Assembly (NCBI GenBank): GCA_011109175.1
Contig: RDEW01000039.1
Location: 279,681-343,680, forward strand
Direction: 5' to 3'
DNA: 64,000 bases
Source of the DNA: Dicyema japonicum
Lineage: Eukaryota; Dicyemida; Rhombozoa; Dicyemidae
A model generated the notes under the pieces. That model saw nothing but the letters and a program-made list of their open reading frames with translations, did no database searches and was not told the origin of the DNA. Made by a program: the position numbers and the translations under genes. Shown piece after piece: positions 1-11,702 of the stretch (position 1 is its first letter; each line of letters begins with the position of its first letter).

Positions 1-1
1 T

Positions 2-649
2 GAGCGGGATACGGCAACTTTGGTGAATGAAGGGTACATCACCGCAGAATCTGGATACCAGGTGTTTGTGAGGAATATTATCTCGGTTTTTTTCCGTTTT
101 TACTTTAGGATATTCGGAATAAACGGAAACACGCCCTTGTACGACGGAAGGAGATCTCCCACATAAAGATGACTCTGAAGGACCTGGAGTCTAAGAGACA
201 GTTTAAGTTGGAGCAGTTGGATTACTACAATAAGTACATTCAAGCAATTTTGGAGTCCCAGCCAAAGAGGCTCAAAAAGTGGGGTTTTGGTGATGATTCC
301 ACAGAAACGTGTTTTCACGTGCTCGGAAACCGAAGCTGAAGTATGTGGGGACCAAGCTGTGGGAGAAGGGAGTGCTGATGTCCGTGAGTGGAATCGTTGA
401 GAGAGAGTAAGATGTTGTGTTAGATGCAGTTTCAAAAAGCTGCAGATTGTGATTGAAGAAGGAGAGGAGGCTGGGAGCTTTACGGTAACACCGCTGTATT
501 TGGGGGTGGCTATGAAAGTGACGGGGTTTACGTTTCAGAACCTGTTGGAGTTGCAGAGAGGAGGCATTGGGACTATTTTGTTGGATAGGGCGACTTGTAA
601 TGTTAATTTGTTGATTCACCTAATCAACAAAAAAATTTATTCCAATTGA
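2..649 (+). CDS. IQGAP: IQGAP C-terminal part (gene enters from the left edge)
   Basis: C-terminal end of an IQGAP scaffold protein (actin/Rac1/Cdc42 cytoskeletal adaptor). Four exons: 2-85, 109-278, 305-406 and 430-649, with introns of 23, 26 and 23 nt; frame is kept at every junction. The product follows human IQGAP1 closely: the DIRN-KRK basic stretch, a YYNKYIQAIL helix, LKYVGTKLWEKGVL (human LKYTAARLHEKGVLLEI), then the FTVTPLYLGVAM and LLDRATCNVNLLIHLINKK strands of the RasGAP_C domain, ending YSN-stop where IQGAP1 ends FYGK. The calponin-homology, IQ and GAP-related domains must lie outside the window. No lesion seen. One CACGTG lies in exon 3 at 316. Family call is very secure; which IQGAP paralogue is not knowable. 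Confidence 0.95.
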
Positions 650-2629
650 TTTTTGATAAAATTAATGGTTTTTTGGTTCATTTTCACTTTTTTTATTTTC
701 ATTAGTTTATTAGGCACTGGGAACAAATAAAAAACCAGATGCCAAGAGAATGTGAGCATTGTTCGAGTGATGTCAATTTCTTATAGAAGAGCACTCAGCT
801 CCGTTCATCCGAATTAAGACTCGAGTGGTGTATTTTTGAGTATTTCTTTTCTGAAGTTCACTGTTCCGTTACTCTATGCTTTTTTCTTGATGGCCACAAA
901 CTTATGGAATTAGTCCATGAGATGTACATGAATTAATACCGAAAATTTGATAACCCTAGTTCTTTATAATGTTGATTGATATTTTAGAAAAGTTAGAAAC
1001 CTCATTAGGTCACTTGGATTTAGGATATCAGTCGAATATTGTTTAAGTTAGTGGGAGTAACTACATACTAATACCACAGCTACTTTAATATAGCACCAAT
1101 TTATGATATGCTGTCAGGAGACACACAGGTTCTGTATTACTTTTAGGATAATTGACCCCACTTTCTCCAAAAGCAGGTGACCCCCATGAAAACCATGGAA
1201 TGCAGAACGGGGAAGTTGAAAGCAGACTTGATTGATTCCACAGAAAACAGCTGAGAAAATAAAAATTTAAAGATAACCTAAAAGCTTTGTGTAATTACAT
1301 CCACCTCAGGATTACTCAGAATTTTTTTAATATTTTTAACCACGTGGTGCTGCCCGTTTGGAAACCTGTATTAAAGATTAAAGTAGCGAGTTTTGAAAAT
1401 TATCATTGAAAGTCACGTGTCATGATAAAGTTGACAGGCATTACTTATCAAAGAATTTCCAGAACTTAAAGTCTTATTATCTGGTTCTCTGGAACGTTAA
1501 GGTCCCGACAAGTATGCCAGTCATAAAGGGCCACCTTCGTGCAAGTGCGTACCCCAAAGAGCTTATTTTACGTTTAAAACGCGATTAAAAGGGGATCCGA
1601 CAATCAACTAGGACTGTGCTGCATGGGGGACAAACAAAAGAAGATCGAAGACTTTTTATAACAACAGTAGACTTTAAACAACAGTCAACAGAAACTATAA
1701 GGTTGTCCACTTGGCTGTTGATACAACTCCTTTCGAGGTACTTGTGAGAATTGTGGCACTAATGGCACCTTAAAAGTGCTAATTTGTCGTTGAATCTTGG
1801 TTAATTAATCAAGGGCTTGATAGCTATCATCAGTGGAGTTGGTGACATACCTAGATTCCAAAAAATGTATACTTGACCTTCTCGTGAACATGGACTAAGT
1901 GATGGACTTGGGAGACATCGGAAAACAAATTCTGAACAAAGGAAGTGTCAGAGCTGTAGGACCTTAGAGGATCATTTGTCTTGTATGATCTTTAGGATCA
2001 GAATGATAGTAAACTTGATTCTATGTATGCTGATGATAGTCTCCTTAACAACGGATTATGGCGTCTGAACTCATTACTTATTTATCCCCTGTCCCTTTGA
2101 GAGAAAGAAATTGATGGCTATCAAGAATGTCCAGCCAAGAGCGGACACTCCCAGAGATCTGACAGGTGTGTTTTGTTATGTACAGAACTCGGAGGCGAAC
2201 CTGGACAAGAGAAGAGGTCTTCATGTCGTCAAGAAGGCTTGACGGACAAAGTGGAGAGGACGATTAACTAATTCGTATAAATATGTGACCCCCATTGTCC
2301 ACATCTTGTTTCTTCCTATGACTTGTCCTAGAGTTCTATATTAATTTCCATAAAAGAAGGGGTTCTTGTCTCGTACCTTGGGTAGGACTACATGTGGGAC
2401 CTGACTTGACAAAACTTGAGGATATTTTCACAGTTTTAAGGAAAATTGTTGAATGTTGTTCGAGTGATCTATCATTTGACAGTATTCAACGTTAGGTGCT
2501 TGTCTCGTAAGATAGAGAATACTTTCAATCACAGCTTTATCAGGAAGCTAAGTCACGAAAACGCCTTCACTGAATGATTTGTGGAGTGGGGGAGAGCAAG
2601 TGTTATATTTTGCTAGGGCGATTTTTGTT
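650..2629. other. Intergenic, no gene recognised
   Basis: Only short, stop-broken frames without recognisable motifs. CACGTG occurs at 1341 and 1414. The stretch near 2585 (GTGGAGTGGGGGAGAGCAA) resembles part of the ~310-bp repeat found at 14.5 kb. Confidence 0.5.
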
Positions 2630-2745
2630 AATAAAGTTTAAAAATGTTTAAAACTTATAAAAATGTAGTTTTTAAAATATTATATAAATCAAAAGTTATA
2701 AAGTCAAAAAAGTCAAAATTTTGTGTAATTGAAATTATTTTCAAA

Positions 2746-3825
2746 GACCACAGTTAAAGACAAAAACAAGAAATTATGTGATCCCGGCGAATTTCGATAG
2801 GGGTCTTAGCTTGGCCCGGTGGTCTTCCCTCGATCCAACACAAGCACGCAGTGGACGATTGATCCTCTGGTATCGTTGAGTTTGGCCTCCTTTTTTTCTT
2901 ATTAGGTCTTCCAAGGGGGTAGGTGTAGAATTTAGATCGACTTTGATCCAGTTTTCTATCACGGAAAACGCTCTTTTTTGGGTTGCCGCAATTCTCTGGG
3001 AATTCGTCCATGAAATCGTACTGGCTGTATAGTGATTTCAGAAAGGGATGACTTCTAATCTTCTATAAACCAGATCCCCTTCAAGAGGTTGATTTTTTTC
3101 ACATTTGTTTAAAATATCTCCCACGTGGGGCGAGAAAGTCATATGGGTGTCGAATACTACTCCCAGGATCTTCTGCCATTTTGGGATGACAACTTACTTC
3201 CAGCTGCTTCTATATCCACTTTCCTGTTAAATATTCTTTTATCAGAGGTAAGAAGAGACATAGTGAGGGGATCGCATTTTCCCTTAAAGACCAATTATAG
3301 ATCTTTGTAAGGATTATGATCCCCGCCGTCCAAAATTTTTCAGCAGGATAACAGGGATTCCATCTGGGTCGTAAGAATAGGTAGTCTTTGTATTGAGCAG
3401 TGCTTCTTTTACATCCGTTTCTGAAAAGTAGGAAGATAAGCGGTCCCTCTTTGGTTTTTCCAAAGGAAGTTGACCTGTCTTGATCTTCCGTTTCTCTTTA
3501 TGGGCAATTTTCACATAATACTTCATAATGGAATTCAAATACTTCTGGCTGTATTCCGATTCGTCGTTGGTCAATCACAACCCTTGATATGTCCCGAATG
3601 ATTTTCCATACTTGGGCAGTTGTCTGATTTCGGTTCAAATCTGTGAGAACTCGTGACCATTTCGCTTTCTGTATCTTAAGTTCTTTGCCTTTATATTTTC
3701 ATTCAGTGCTTTCAGTCGGAGTTTTGCCTTTTTGAGGATATTTCTTTTCTTGACCAAAGCCATCTTTCCAAAGCCTCGTGTGTAGCAGGTGTGTCTTATT
3801 GGGACAGCCATTTCTCCTGCAGAAT
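2746..3825 (-). mobile_element. LINE fragment nested in the hAT-like element
   Basis: The minus strand carries a reverse-transcriptase piece (about 3314-3574, with DPDGIPVILLKNFG, the DPDGI palm-entry motif) and, downstream, a C-terminal piece ending RACVGSRE-H-K...AGIT-stop at about 2774-2870. The same C-terminus, at higher similarity, lies at 38.9 kb (-). The coding frames are broken. GTAAT appears on both sides (about 2735 and 3828) and may be a short target-site duplication. LINE identity is good; clade uncertain (CR1/Jockey-like). Confidence 0.65.
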
Positions 3826-3948
3826 GGTAATGTCAAAAAAGTCAAAATTTAATTTATGTCAATAAAGTCAAAATTATTATTTTTATTTGATTTTTGATTT
3901 TTTTAATTATCGAGTTTTTAAATAAAATAATAGCGTGGAATCAATTAC

Positions 3949-4018
3949 ACTGCTAGTGCGTGCTGGGATCACGTGATTAGTTAGTTTGTCTAACCGTGGT
4001 CTTTGGTGTTCTTATTAT
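3949..4018 (+). mobile_element. ~70-bp LINE 3' tail (severely 5'-truncated copy)
   Basis: This block, with TGCTGGGATCACGTGAT at its centre, nearly matches the reverse complement of 38870-38935, where it follows the LINE C-terminus ending AGIT-stop. It interrupts the hAT-like sequence: the 58.2-kb copy passes directly from the TAGCGTG motif to the TCGTTCAATC segment. Similar tails are at 12871-12930 and 46340-46440. Confidence 0.6.
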
Positions 4019-4418
4019 TCACTGTGGTGCGTTCAATCAAGAATGACACTGAAAAGAATAAGTCTGTTGTTAGAAAATATGCCAGTGAATTTTCTATCAA
4101 TTCACAAGGAAATCTCTTTTGTAATTTATGTGGACATGTAACTGCAAAAAACAATTTTTATGAATCACATCAATCGTCTAAGAAACATATCAAATTAGCA
4201 GGTTTATTATTTTATTACTATTTTACAGGTGTCAAATATTGCAAACTGATTTTTTAAGGCTTTTGTCGAATCCGATTTTCCTTTGCATAATTTGAACAGT
4301 AACAGCTTACGAGACTTGTTTGAGAGTATTGGACATAATCTTCCATCTACTTACGCTTGCCGAAAAAGTGTAGAAAATTTATGCCAGAAGCAGCTTGACA
4401 GAATTAAGCTATTTTGAG
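4019..4418 (+). pseudogene. BED/CGGBP1-like zinc-finger domain of the hAT-like element
   Basis: Encodes KYASEF...NLFCNLCGHV...HQSSKKHIK, a C-x2-C...H-x5-H finger as at the N-terminus of CGGBP1 and related hAT proteins. After an intron-like AT-rich gap (about 4200-4260) comes FVESDFPLHNLNSNSLRDLF...LPSTYACRKSV, which parallels the helical CGGBP1 segment (I/F-P-L-x-K-L-N..LR.FL...IP....LRK). The exact splice could not be fixed. No DDE catalytic core is present, so it is a relic or a captured DNA-binding module. A decayed copy with an internal deletion lies at 58.24-58.56 kb. Confidence 0.6.
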
Positions 4419-4479
4419 TTTTATTGTCACCCCGTGCTATGGAGACTTCCGTATCCCACTCCCCATCTACACTAGAGTT

Positions 4480-4665
4480 TTTCGGACGTCTTGGAAACCG
4501 GATCACCTCATGCACTGGAGAAATCCTGAACGCCGCAGGCTATTTGAGCGAATTTCGCTCGCAATTCTGAGAGGAAACAACCACGCAGTGAGGTCGGCAA
4601 CTAACTTATGTTTTGATCAAATTAACATTTTATTTATTATTGATCTGAAAAAAATTTTTTGATTG
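4480..4665 (+). mobile_element. 3' end of restriction-endonuclease-type LINE (family A)
   Basis: The frame ends RRRLFERISLAILRGNNHAV..., the same C-terminus as RERISLAIVRGNSMAI at 25.25 kb and RERISIAIITGN at 63.85 kb. Only the last ~40 codons and 3' tail are present. Confidence 0.65.
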
Positions 4666-5356
4666 ACGAAACTGATATCCGGGGACAGAAATATGTCAAC
4701 ACTCTCAAGCAAGAATTTCTGATCCCAATAAAATATTTTTAATATCTTGTCGCCCATTGTCTTCTGCGGCTAACTCTTCGATTATCTGTCAGATAATTGA
4801 CAATGTTCTAAGGGATTTTGCGATAGATCGCTAGGCGCTGTTGTACACATTCAGAAATTGCATTTCGGGACGATTTATGTTGAATCGGGAAGTACTGAAA
4901 TCAAGAATTATTTGTTAAGTGGAAAAACAACATATTTTTTTTTGTATACAACTATCTGAAAAAGTGTTTTTCCATATCATTATGTCTTTAATAAATTAAA
5001 AAAAAAAGTCAATTTTTAGGTCAAAATTTCTGATTTATAAAGTCAAAATAAAAATCGACCTAATTTTAACCTACCACGATAATATTTTAGACAATCCACG
5101 TGTAATAAAGATAAGTGATCTAAACAAAATCATGAAAATAACACGTGCGAATTTTATTTCGTCACGTCAATTAATCGGAACATCGTTACGACCACTTTGA
5201 TGTTTTCCGACAAACGTATCCTGATGCTTGGAAGGTCAAAAGATACACCCTTCTCTTAAAGAGACATCAATCCTATTCACCTAAACTAATATCTCAAAAG
5301 CTCATTCTGAAACTGAATCGACTCCCTGTAGTTCCTTTTCAACACGAATTCGAAAA

Positions 5357-5716
5357 TTGTATCTCAACCTTAACAAAATTCACCCTGAAGGTCTCCAATG
5401 CAAACCGAGGATCATAAGATGCTTTGCTGGTAAGGCTTTAGGCTCATTTCGAAAGCAAATTGAAGATCGAATTGGGAACTTCATAAGCGTACTGAGAAGA
5501 ATTCCATCTAAACGTCGGGTACAAGGATCTCCCTTCTCATCTCATTTACACATTTATTCCTTTCTGACTTGGCAATTGAAAGAAAAAGCTTTGATTCTTT
5601 CCTATACTGAGGACATAATCCTCGGATCCAGAAATCGATGCTTACAGACAGACACCCGAGGATCTGAAAAATCGTTTAATCAGTTGATTGGATATAAAAA
5701 TTCAAGTCACTTTTGA
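5357..5716 (+). CDS. Hypothetical 119-residue ORF
   Basis: An open frame of 119 codons, basic and fairly rich in Arg/Lys (RIIRCFAGKALGSFRKQIED, VLRRIPSKRR). I recognise no family. It lies among transposon debris and the upstream start is not convincing; an alternative frame just upstream also looks partly coding (LLLKRHQSYSPK). It may be a transposon fragment or chance. Confidence 0.2.
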   Translation: MYLNLNKIHPEGLQCKPRIIRCFAGKALGSFRKQIEDRIGNFISVLRRIPSKRRVQGSPFSSHLHIYSFLTWQLKEKALILSYTEDIILGSRNRCLQTDTRGSEKSFNQLIGYKNSSHF

Positions 5717-6136
5717 CTCCCCCACGAGCTTCAGACAGTACACGTGACCGTGTTACTGTCTAGCTAAAAAAAACTAAATTTTGTTGAAGAAATTAATTAG
5801 AGCGGCCATTGAGTTGGCGGTAGGGTAGAAGTTATGCGACGCGCTGGCGATAGGAGGATTAATTGCTTTAACTGATTAAGTGCGTACTGAAGGAGAGGAT
5901 CAATGGTTTCATTGTGAGAACCAACTGAGTTGAAGAGAGATCTGGGAAGAGATCAAGCCACGTGGCAGGACAACAGTACAACAATAAAGTATTATTTAAA
6001 ATTAGTTTATTTTTTAACGAAAATAAATAAATCAAATTAAACGTCTACTCGAGGGAGACACCTCTATCACTACTTAGCTTCATGGTGGATGAAAGCATTT
6101 GTCTTCCTTCATGTGAACACGGACGAGGTGACGGAC

Positions 6137-6545
6137 TCAGATGTCAGAAACTCGAAGTTGAGAATAAGGGAGTTTTGGATTCTCTAAGGTCCGGGTTTTA
6201 ATCTCGGCCAACTTAGAGGACGTCCGCCTTCCATTATTGTCAGATGCTGCCCACACTCCTGTAACACAGTGAATCATGTCCCGATAGACTGCAAATCCGA
6301 GACCACAAAGATCGGCAGTAAAAAGGTAGAATTTGCCAAACTGTTCTGTACATTGTAGGGTCGTTTTGTCTCTTATAGACAGCAGACAGAGACGTCGTAT
6401 TTTGTTAGATCGCATGCCAGTTGGTGTTTCTTGTAAGGTTGTTTAAGTCCTCTGCAATTAAAAGATCCCAGAGTGAAAGAAGTCGGTAAGGAATACGAAT
6501 AAGACATGTGCAATAGAGTGTGAGGAGCTGCTACTATCAGGAATA
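6137..6545 (-). mobile_element. RTE-type LINE endonuclease fragment
   Basis: The minus strand shows TLGSFNCRGLKQPYKKHQL...KYDVSVCCL followed, after a frame break, by Q-TK-like sequence and GLGFAVYRDMI. This matches the start of the APE endonuclease in the 19.8-22.8 kb element (TFNVRGI...KYKISIGCLQETK...GMGFALHVYYL). The rest of the element is absent. Confidence 0.65.
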
Positions 6546-6639
6546 GCGGAACCAACACAGGTCGCTTCCAGAGATCCTTTACTTCAAATAGAATAATCAA
6601 GAGCAAACAACAAGATCTCAAACTTATCTTCAAATAGAA

Positions 6640-8040
6640 TAATCCAGGAAAAATCTAGAAAAAGTACCGAAAACTATAAAGGACTTGCTGTCTCCATTAA
6701 TTGGAAGTCCCAAGAAGTTTTATCTTGCATGGAAGACTCAACCCCATTTCAGACCCTTCATTACATGTTAGCGTCTGGCAGAAACACTAACCAACATAAA
6801 TTATGTGGAATCCAGAGAGAAAACATCAAACATTGTTCATGGATTCTAAGAAAGGGCTACTGAGTTGGGTTAAGTAATAACATGTCTTTGGTTCCTGTAA
6901 CTAGATGTGGGACTTTAAAGGAATTCCTTGATGATTCTGAATTGTTAAGGTTAGTGCTTATGGATATGCTTTCTTCGAACTGGGGATTTCTAACATGCAT
7001 GGATGAGATGGAAAAAAGGGTGAAGAACAGTTAGACGCTAAAACCACGTGCCACATTCTATCTATTAATGATATTTATCCCTTCACTCACTGAAAAGTTC
7101 TAATTTTGACTGTTTTCTGAGGAGAAAACGTGTGAATGATAAAACGAAGTTATACAGCTAAAAGTGCTTAAAATTACTGACAAATTAGGGGGAATACATG
7201 GTCGTCGAGTGAACCCGGTCTCCTTAAGTAGCCATCTCACCTTTACTCGGTGTTCGTCCCGAGATCTGGCACACTTTCTGTGTGCAAGTGTTACTTATGA
7301 AAACATTGAAATATCCGCTACGTAAAAATTTGAGAACGACATAAGAAACGATCCCCTGGATGGGGAATACAGAATAGACTTTTTGATGCAATCCTTGTAG
7401 TTAGTACCATTTGAGATAAGTGAACCATCATAACGTGTCACACTAATCAACTTTTCGAGTGTTACAGGAGAGTTATATTTTTTCAGTCGCTTGTGCCACC
7501 CCCGGATTATTTGGCCTGTTAGATTCTTCTACGTTCTTTTCGATGTTGCGATTTTTCGGAGGCTGTATTAATCGCCTGAGTCATCTAATACAACTTTGAC
7601 ATGCCTTAGGTCGTTATTCATCATCTATGGCATTTGTTGTTGTTTACCTATTTAAGTTCCTGGGTATCTCAGCCATTATTATTAATAAATTGTTCCAAGG
7701 ACCAAGGGTAAAACCAAACTAAATAAATCGTTGATCCTGACACGCTCCTGCAGAACCCTCATCTAAGCACAGTTATCCAGAGGGAGTTGTCGGGGGAGCT
7801 GAGGTCAATTCCAGAAGTCGTCGACAGAGATCAAAATTATCTACCGGTAGAATGAACAGATGGATCATTTTGAATACAAGCAAGGTATTGTGCGTCTCCT
7901 GAGTAGGATGCATCCAATGACGCCACTAGAGGGAAACCATTTAGATTTTATCTTAGAGAATTTAAATTGCATATTATTAAGATTTATATTATTCACTTAA
8001 TATTGAAATAATTTTTAACATTAAAATATTTAATAATTGG
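6640..8040. other. No gene recognised
   Basis: Many stops in all frames, no motif found. CACGTG at 7045. Confidence 0.45.
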
Positions 8041-8050
8041 CACCATAGCA

Positions 8051-11000
8051 ATGGGGCTGTCTGTCTGGAACGATAAATTCGTGCAACGTCCTCCAAACTA
8101 TAAATGGCACATGGGCGGAAGACTCAAAGAACTCAGAATAAGGAATAACATTAACTTATATTTAGATTCCTCGCGAGAAAATACACTAAATTATGGAAGA
8201 GAAAGACTTTCGGGGGATTACTTTTTACAGAGGCATCACACTATAAAAATACCAAAATTTGCCGCCAAATGTTTAAACATTGGCGCCATTTTATTCTATT
8301 GAAAAGATCTGAAGTGGTTAATAAGTAAGAATGTTAATTAAAATCAAGAAAGAGACTTTACAAGTTTGGATTTTCCGCCTGGAAAAAACTCAAGGAATTA
8401 AAAAAGCAAAATGAAATAACAGAAAAAGAAAAAATTAGAAGAGACAAGCAGGATACTTTCAAAATTTGGAAAGAAACATACGACCTAAGCAATTATTTAA
8501 AAAATAAGAAAGAAATTCTAACTAAATTACACAAAAAGTATATTCTGAGTAATATGTAGACAAATGTTCATAAAATGGCTGGAAAACTTTGGTCAGGTAG
8601 TAAAGGATAGAGTAAACACTCACAGAGCAGTCAAATATCACCTAAATGCCAATTTAAAGAAGGTAAATTTAAAATTTTATAAGACTTTTGAGTGCTGGAG
8701 GACTGTGGTAGCTACGAAAAAGGACCGTTGTCAAAAAGAAGATAAAGTTAGAACAAAACACGACAAGAAGCTAGTTTTGGATGGATTTATCTGCTGGAAG
8801 TTATTCCATACTCTGGAAAGTGCCAAAATTGGTTGGTAGTCAGATAATTTTAACAAATTAGGCAAGGCTACAAGAATCGTAAATCTTAAATTAATTAAGA
8901 ATTTATTTGATTGTTGGTTAACCACTCTAAAACAAAAAGAAAAATTACAAAAGTCAATAATAAAGATAGAACATTCAATGAAAAAATCAATTAGGCGAAA
9001 AATTCTGTTAATTTGGGTGTACAAGCTGGAGCTCTCCCTGGACTTCAAACACGATCCTAATACTGAAGCCACTCTCCTTCATCACCAACAAGCACGTGCT
9101 CTTGTTAACAGAAATTTAAAAACTTCCTTTTTTGGCCGCCTAAAGAACAAATACGATTCTTTGGAGAATCACCGAGTAGGACGATCTATTAATGATAGAA
9201 ACAAATGGAGTATGCTGTGAGAAGGGAAGCTATGGTTTGTTTGTCGAAGACGTTCGATTGGTGGAGAAAATATACAGCATGGAAAAAACGGAAGAAGGAG
9301 TTTAAAATGAAAGCGGAGGAAAATTTAAAGTTAGGCGGGAAAAATAATTCATAGAGTTGCGCGATGTGGGACAATTTACTTCAGATGGAAAGAAATGAAT
9401 GTTCTGAGCAAAAACCTCGGGATTTTAGAACGAATGGTAAACGCAACTTTATATTTAAAGATCAAACTTGAAAAGATCAACAAAAACAAGCGAGACGTAT
9501 TTTTTGAATGGGACAAAAAGGCACGTGCTAAAATTAAGGAAAAAATATTTTGGGTATATTTTCGTTTATTTTTAGGAAAAAGCAGCCAGATTTGATGAAT
9601 TTAAGATTCTGACTAAATTTATGACTATTTGGAAGAAATTTATCTCAGACAAACGATTTCTCTTAAAAAATGAGCAGATTATATCCCAAAATCACTTAAA
9701 TCTCCAAAGATCCTTCTTTTTTAAGGCCTGGAAAGATGTTAGAGTTGTTTAACTAATTGCAGACGCATCGTACTAAAAATGACAGAAGATTGTTGATGAC
9801 ATACCACAATGAAGAGTTTTCCCAATTTAAATTTAAATTTTTATTTAAATTGTGGCGGGAAAAATTGTCAAAAAATAATTTTCTACGTGGGAAATTTGCA
9901 ATTTTGAGTAAAGCAGAAAATAAATATTTATTAACGTACCAAATTATATATATTATAGAAAATATTTTAACATTATTAAAGTCCACCATAACTACATCTT
10001 TTTCATTCATAAATGTGTAATGCTGACGCTTTACTATATAAAACATTCAATTTGCTGAGAAGCGTAGTAAAGGAATGGAGTCTGCAAAGCAAATACAAGG
10101 CAAATTTAAGAATTTCTAAAGGAATAATTTATAAATCAGCTAATAAGTTGATTGAGAAATGTATTTTTGAATAATTTACCTTTAGTTAGAAAAATAAAAG
10201 TTTTTAATGATTGGAAAACTTGCCTCAAAAATAAAATAAATTTAAATAAGGCGGCAAAATTCTACCGTTTAAAAGTTGAGGTGGTGACTTTTAAAAGGAT
10301 ATTACAAAACAAACAAAGTTCGCTCCACAAAAAGGTAACAAGTAACAAACTAACAAATTAGGCATTGAAAAGAAAAGGTGAAGATTTATTCCGGACATTC
10401 CTCCTGCACAAAGCCTTAATTCGGTGGATGTACTCCTATAGCCACAGTGACATACTTAATGCTCGTCATAACGTAGCTTACCACCATTGGGGAACGAGAT
10501 TAGTACATCAGGTGACTCCAATTCGTGACATTTAGACTTTTACTGCTTGGAGAATACACGTGGCCTGCAAAACGGACGAAAAGAGGAAACGAGAAGCAGC
10601 CCAGCTTGACTATTTACGCTGGCTGAGACAGTGCAGTCTAATAAAGTGGACAGACTACGCACAGTCTGTGAAGGCTTGTAGAGAGGAGTTCGTCCTGAAG
10701 GCGAATTTCCATGTCTACCCTTTGGCTGTATCTTAGGCCACTGAAAAGGCGAGAGATTTGGCCGTTAAAACTGTCAAAATTTGGCGCTCAAGAGTATATG
10801 ATAGTAAATCAAACAACAACAAGTTGAAGACAAATTCTAATTATGACATTTCTCCTGCCAAGAACTCACCAATTTGCCAAAGGAAAGACAAAGTCTGATT
10901 ATTGGTGGCAATTTTAGGCGAAGATGAATGATCAAACGGGCAAAATCAAAAATAATTTAAATACTATAAGTTCTGATAAACTGGTGGACGACGATTATAA

Positions 11001-11702
11001 GGAACATGATTCAGTTCTTCCTTTGGAAAAGAGATCAGCTTTGATTGAAGGAAGCAGGGTTATATTTATAGCGGCAATTTTAGGCGAATGTGAATTATTT
11101 GGCAGGAAAATTCGAAAATAATTTCAGCGAAAACTTCAATAAACGTGAAGCTGAGGCTTCTAGGATCTTTAATTTTGCCAATTCTGAGAACAACGAGTCA
11201 TCTATGCTGCTTGGAGAAGACATAGTATCTATTTAGGCGGTATTTTTAGGCGAATTTGAAAGATTTAGCGGGAAAAATAGTCGATAATTCAAACAATACT
11301 CATACTAATGTATTAGAACAAGAAAATTATAAGGAAACTAATTCTGGTGTTTCTGTGATGGAGTCGTCATTTTGTCCGGGTAATAGTAAAGTCTGAGTTT
11401 TCGTGGTATTTTTAGGCGAATATGAATGATTTGGCCGGAAAAATCGGAGATAATTTAAATATAAATGGTTCTTGTGGTGTCCGTTCGAGTAATGATGACT
11501 TGAAGGGAGTAAGGAGAATGTTGTATGTAATAAAAGATAGAAGGAATAAGATTGAGTGACTGTTTGTTTGTATTGTAGTGTGCTTAATAGAATGATTGGA
11601 GAGTTGGAAGGGAGAGTGACTGGGGATGTGATAAGTAAGGTGGGTGTTGTGTGTGATGGTAGATCAATGAACGAGTGGATGTGCTTAGAAGAGAGATTGT
11701 AG
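8051..11702 (+). CDS. Sfi1-like centrin-binding repeat protein, many micro-introns
   Basis: The predicted product is a long, basic, helical chain of Phe/Leu-x2-Trp units: FGFSAWKKLKEL, TFKIWKETYD, FIKWLENF, FECWRTVV, FICWKLF, LFDCWLTTL, TFDWWRKYTAWKK, FFKAWKDV, FLFKLWREKL, FTAWRIHVACK, VKIWRSRV. This is the signature of Sfi1-family repeats, which bind centrin at centrosomes, basal bodies and spindle poles. Introns I could fix by frame: 8538-8559 (22 nt), 9210-9229 (20), 9330-9354 (25), 9554-9575 (22), 10512-10535 (24), 10713-10736 (24), 10893-10917, 11059-11083, 11225-11249, 11391-11415 (25 each) and 11556-11578 (23). Splicing at 8250-8370 and 10000-10380 is unresolved, so the start at 8051 is provisional. 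The 3' end is a tandem exon-intron repeat. CACGTG lies in exons at 9093, 9522 and 10557. Function is inferred from repeat spacing, not full-length homology. Confidence 0.72.
10893..11555 (+). repeat. Four tandem 166-bp intron-exon modules
   Basis: Module exons begin at 10918, 11084, 11250 and 11416, exactly 166 bp apart. The first three units are a 25-nt intron plus a 141-nt exon of 47 codons; the fourth exon is cut one base shorter by its own donor at 11556. All start Ala-Asn/Lys and share a motif like NDLAGKI-DN; the rest is diverged, hydrophilic and Asn/Ser/Glu-rich. Introns all end in a TTTTAG acceptor. The first three units contain no stop in the spliced frame. Confidence 0.85.

Larger units (their letters stand above)
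2630..5070 (+). mobile_element. hAT/CGGBP1-like DNA transposon relic with nested insertions
   Basis: The outer element is recognised by AT-rich sequence carrying repeats of GTCAAAAAAGTCAAAATTT (about 2715-2735 and 3830-3850), variants near 5010-5050, and a BED-like zinc-finger frame at 4019-4418. Related copies lie at 58.1-58.56 kb (+) and, reversed, at 31.2-31.4 kb. The 31-kb copy runs straight through the point where 2746-3825 interrupts this one, so that block is a later insertion. A second short insertion sits at about 3949-4018. Ends are not sharply defined and no terminal inverted repeat was proven. Confidence 0.6.

Noticed and set aside
7-648. Minus-strand ORFs at 100-435 and 272-619
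   Set aside because: They overlap the IQGAP exons, whose plus-strand homology is unmistakable.
11084-11224. Apparent frameshift in the second 166-bp module
   Set aside because: Recounting the bases shows 47 clean codons.
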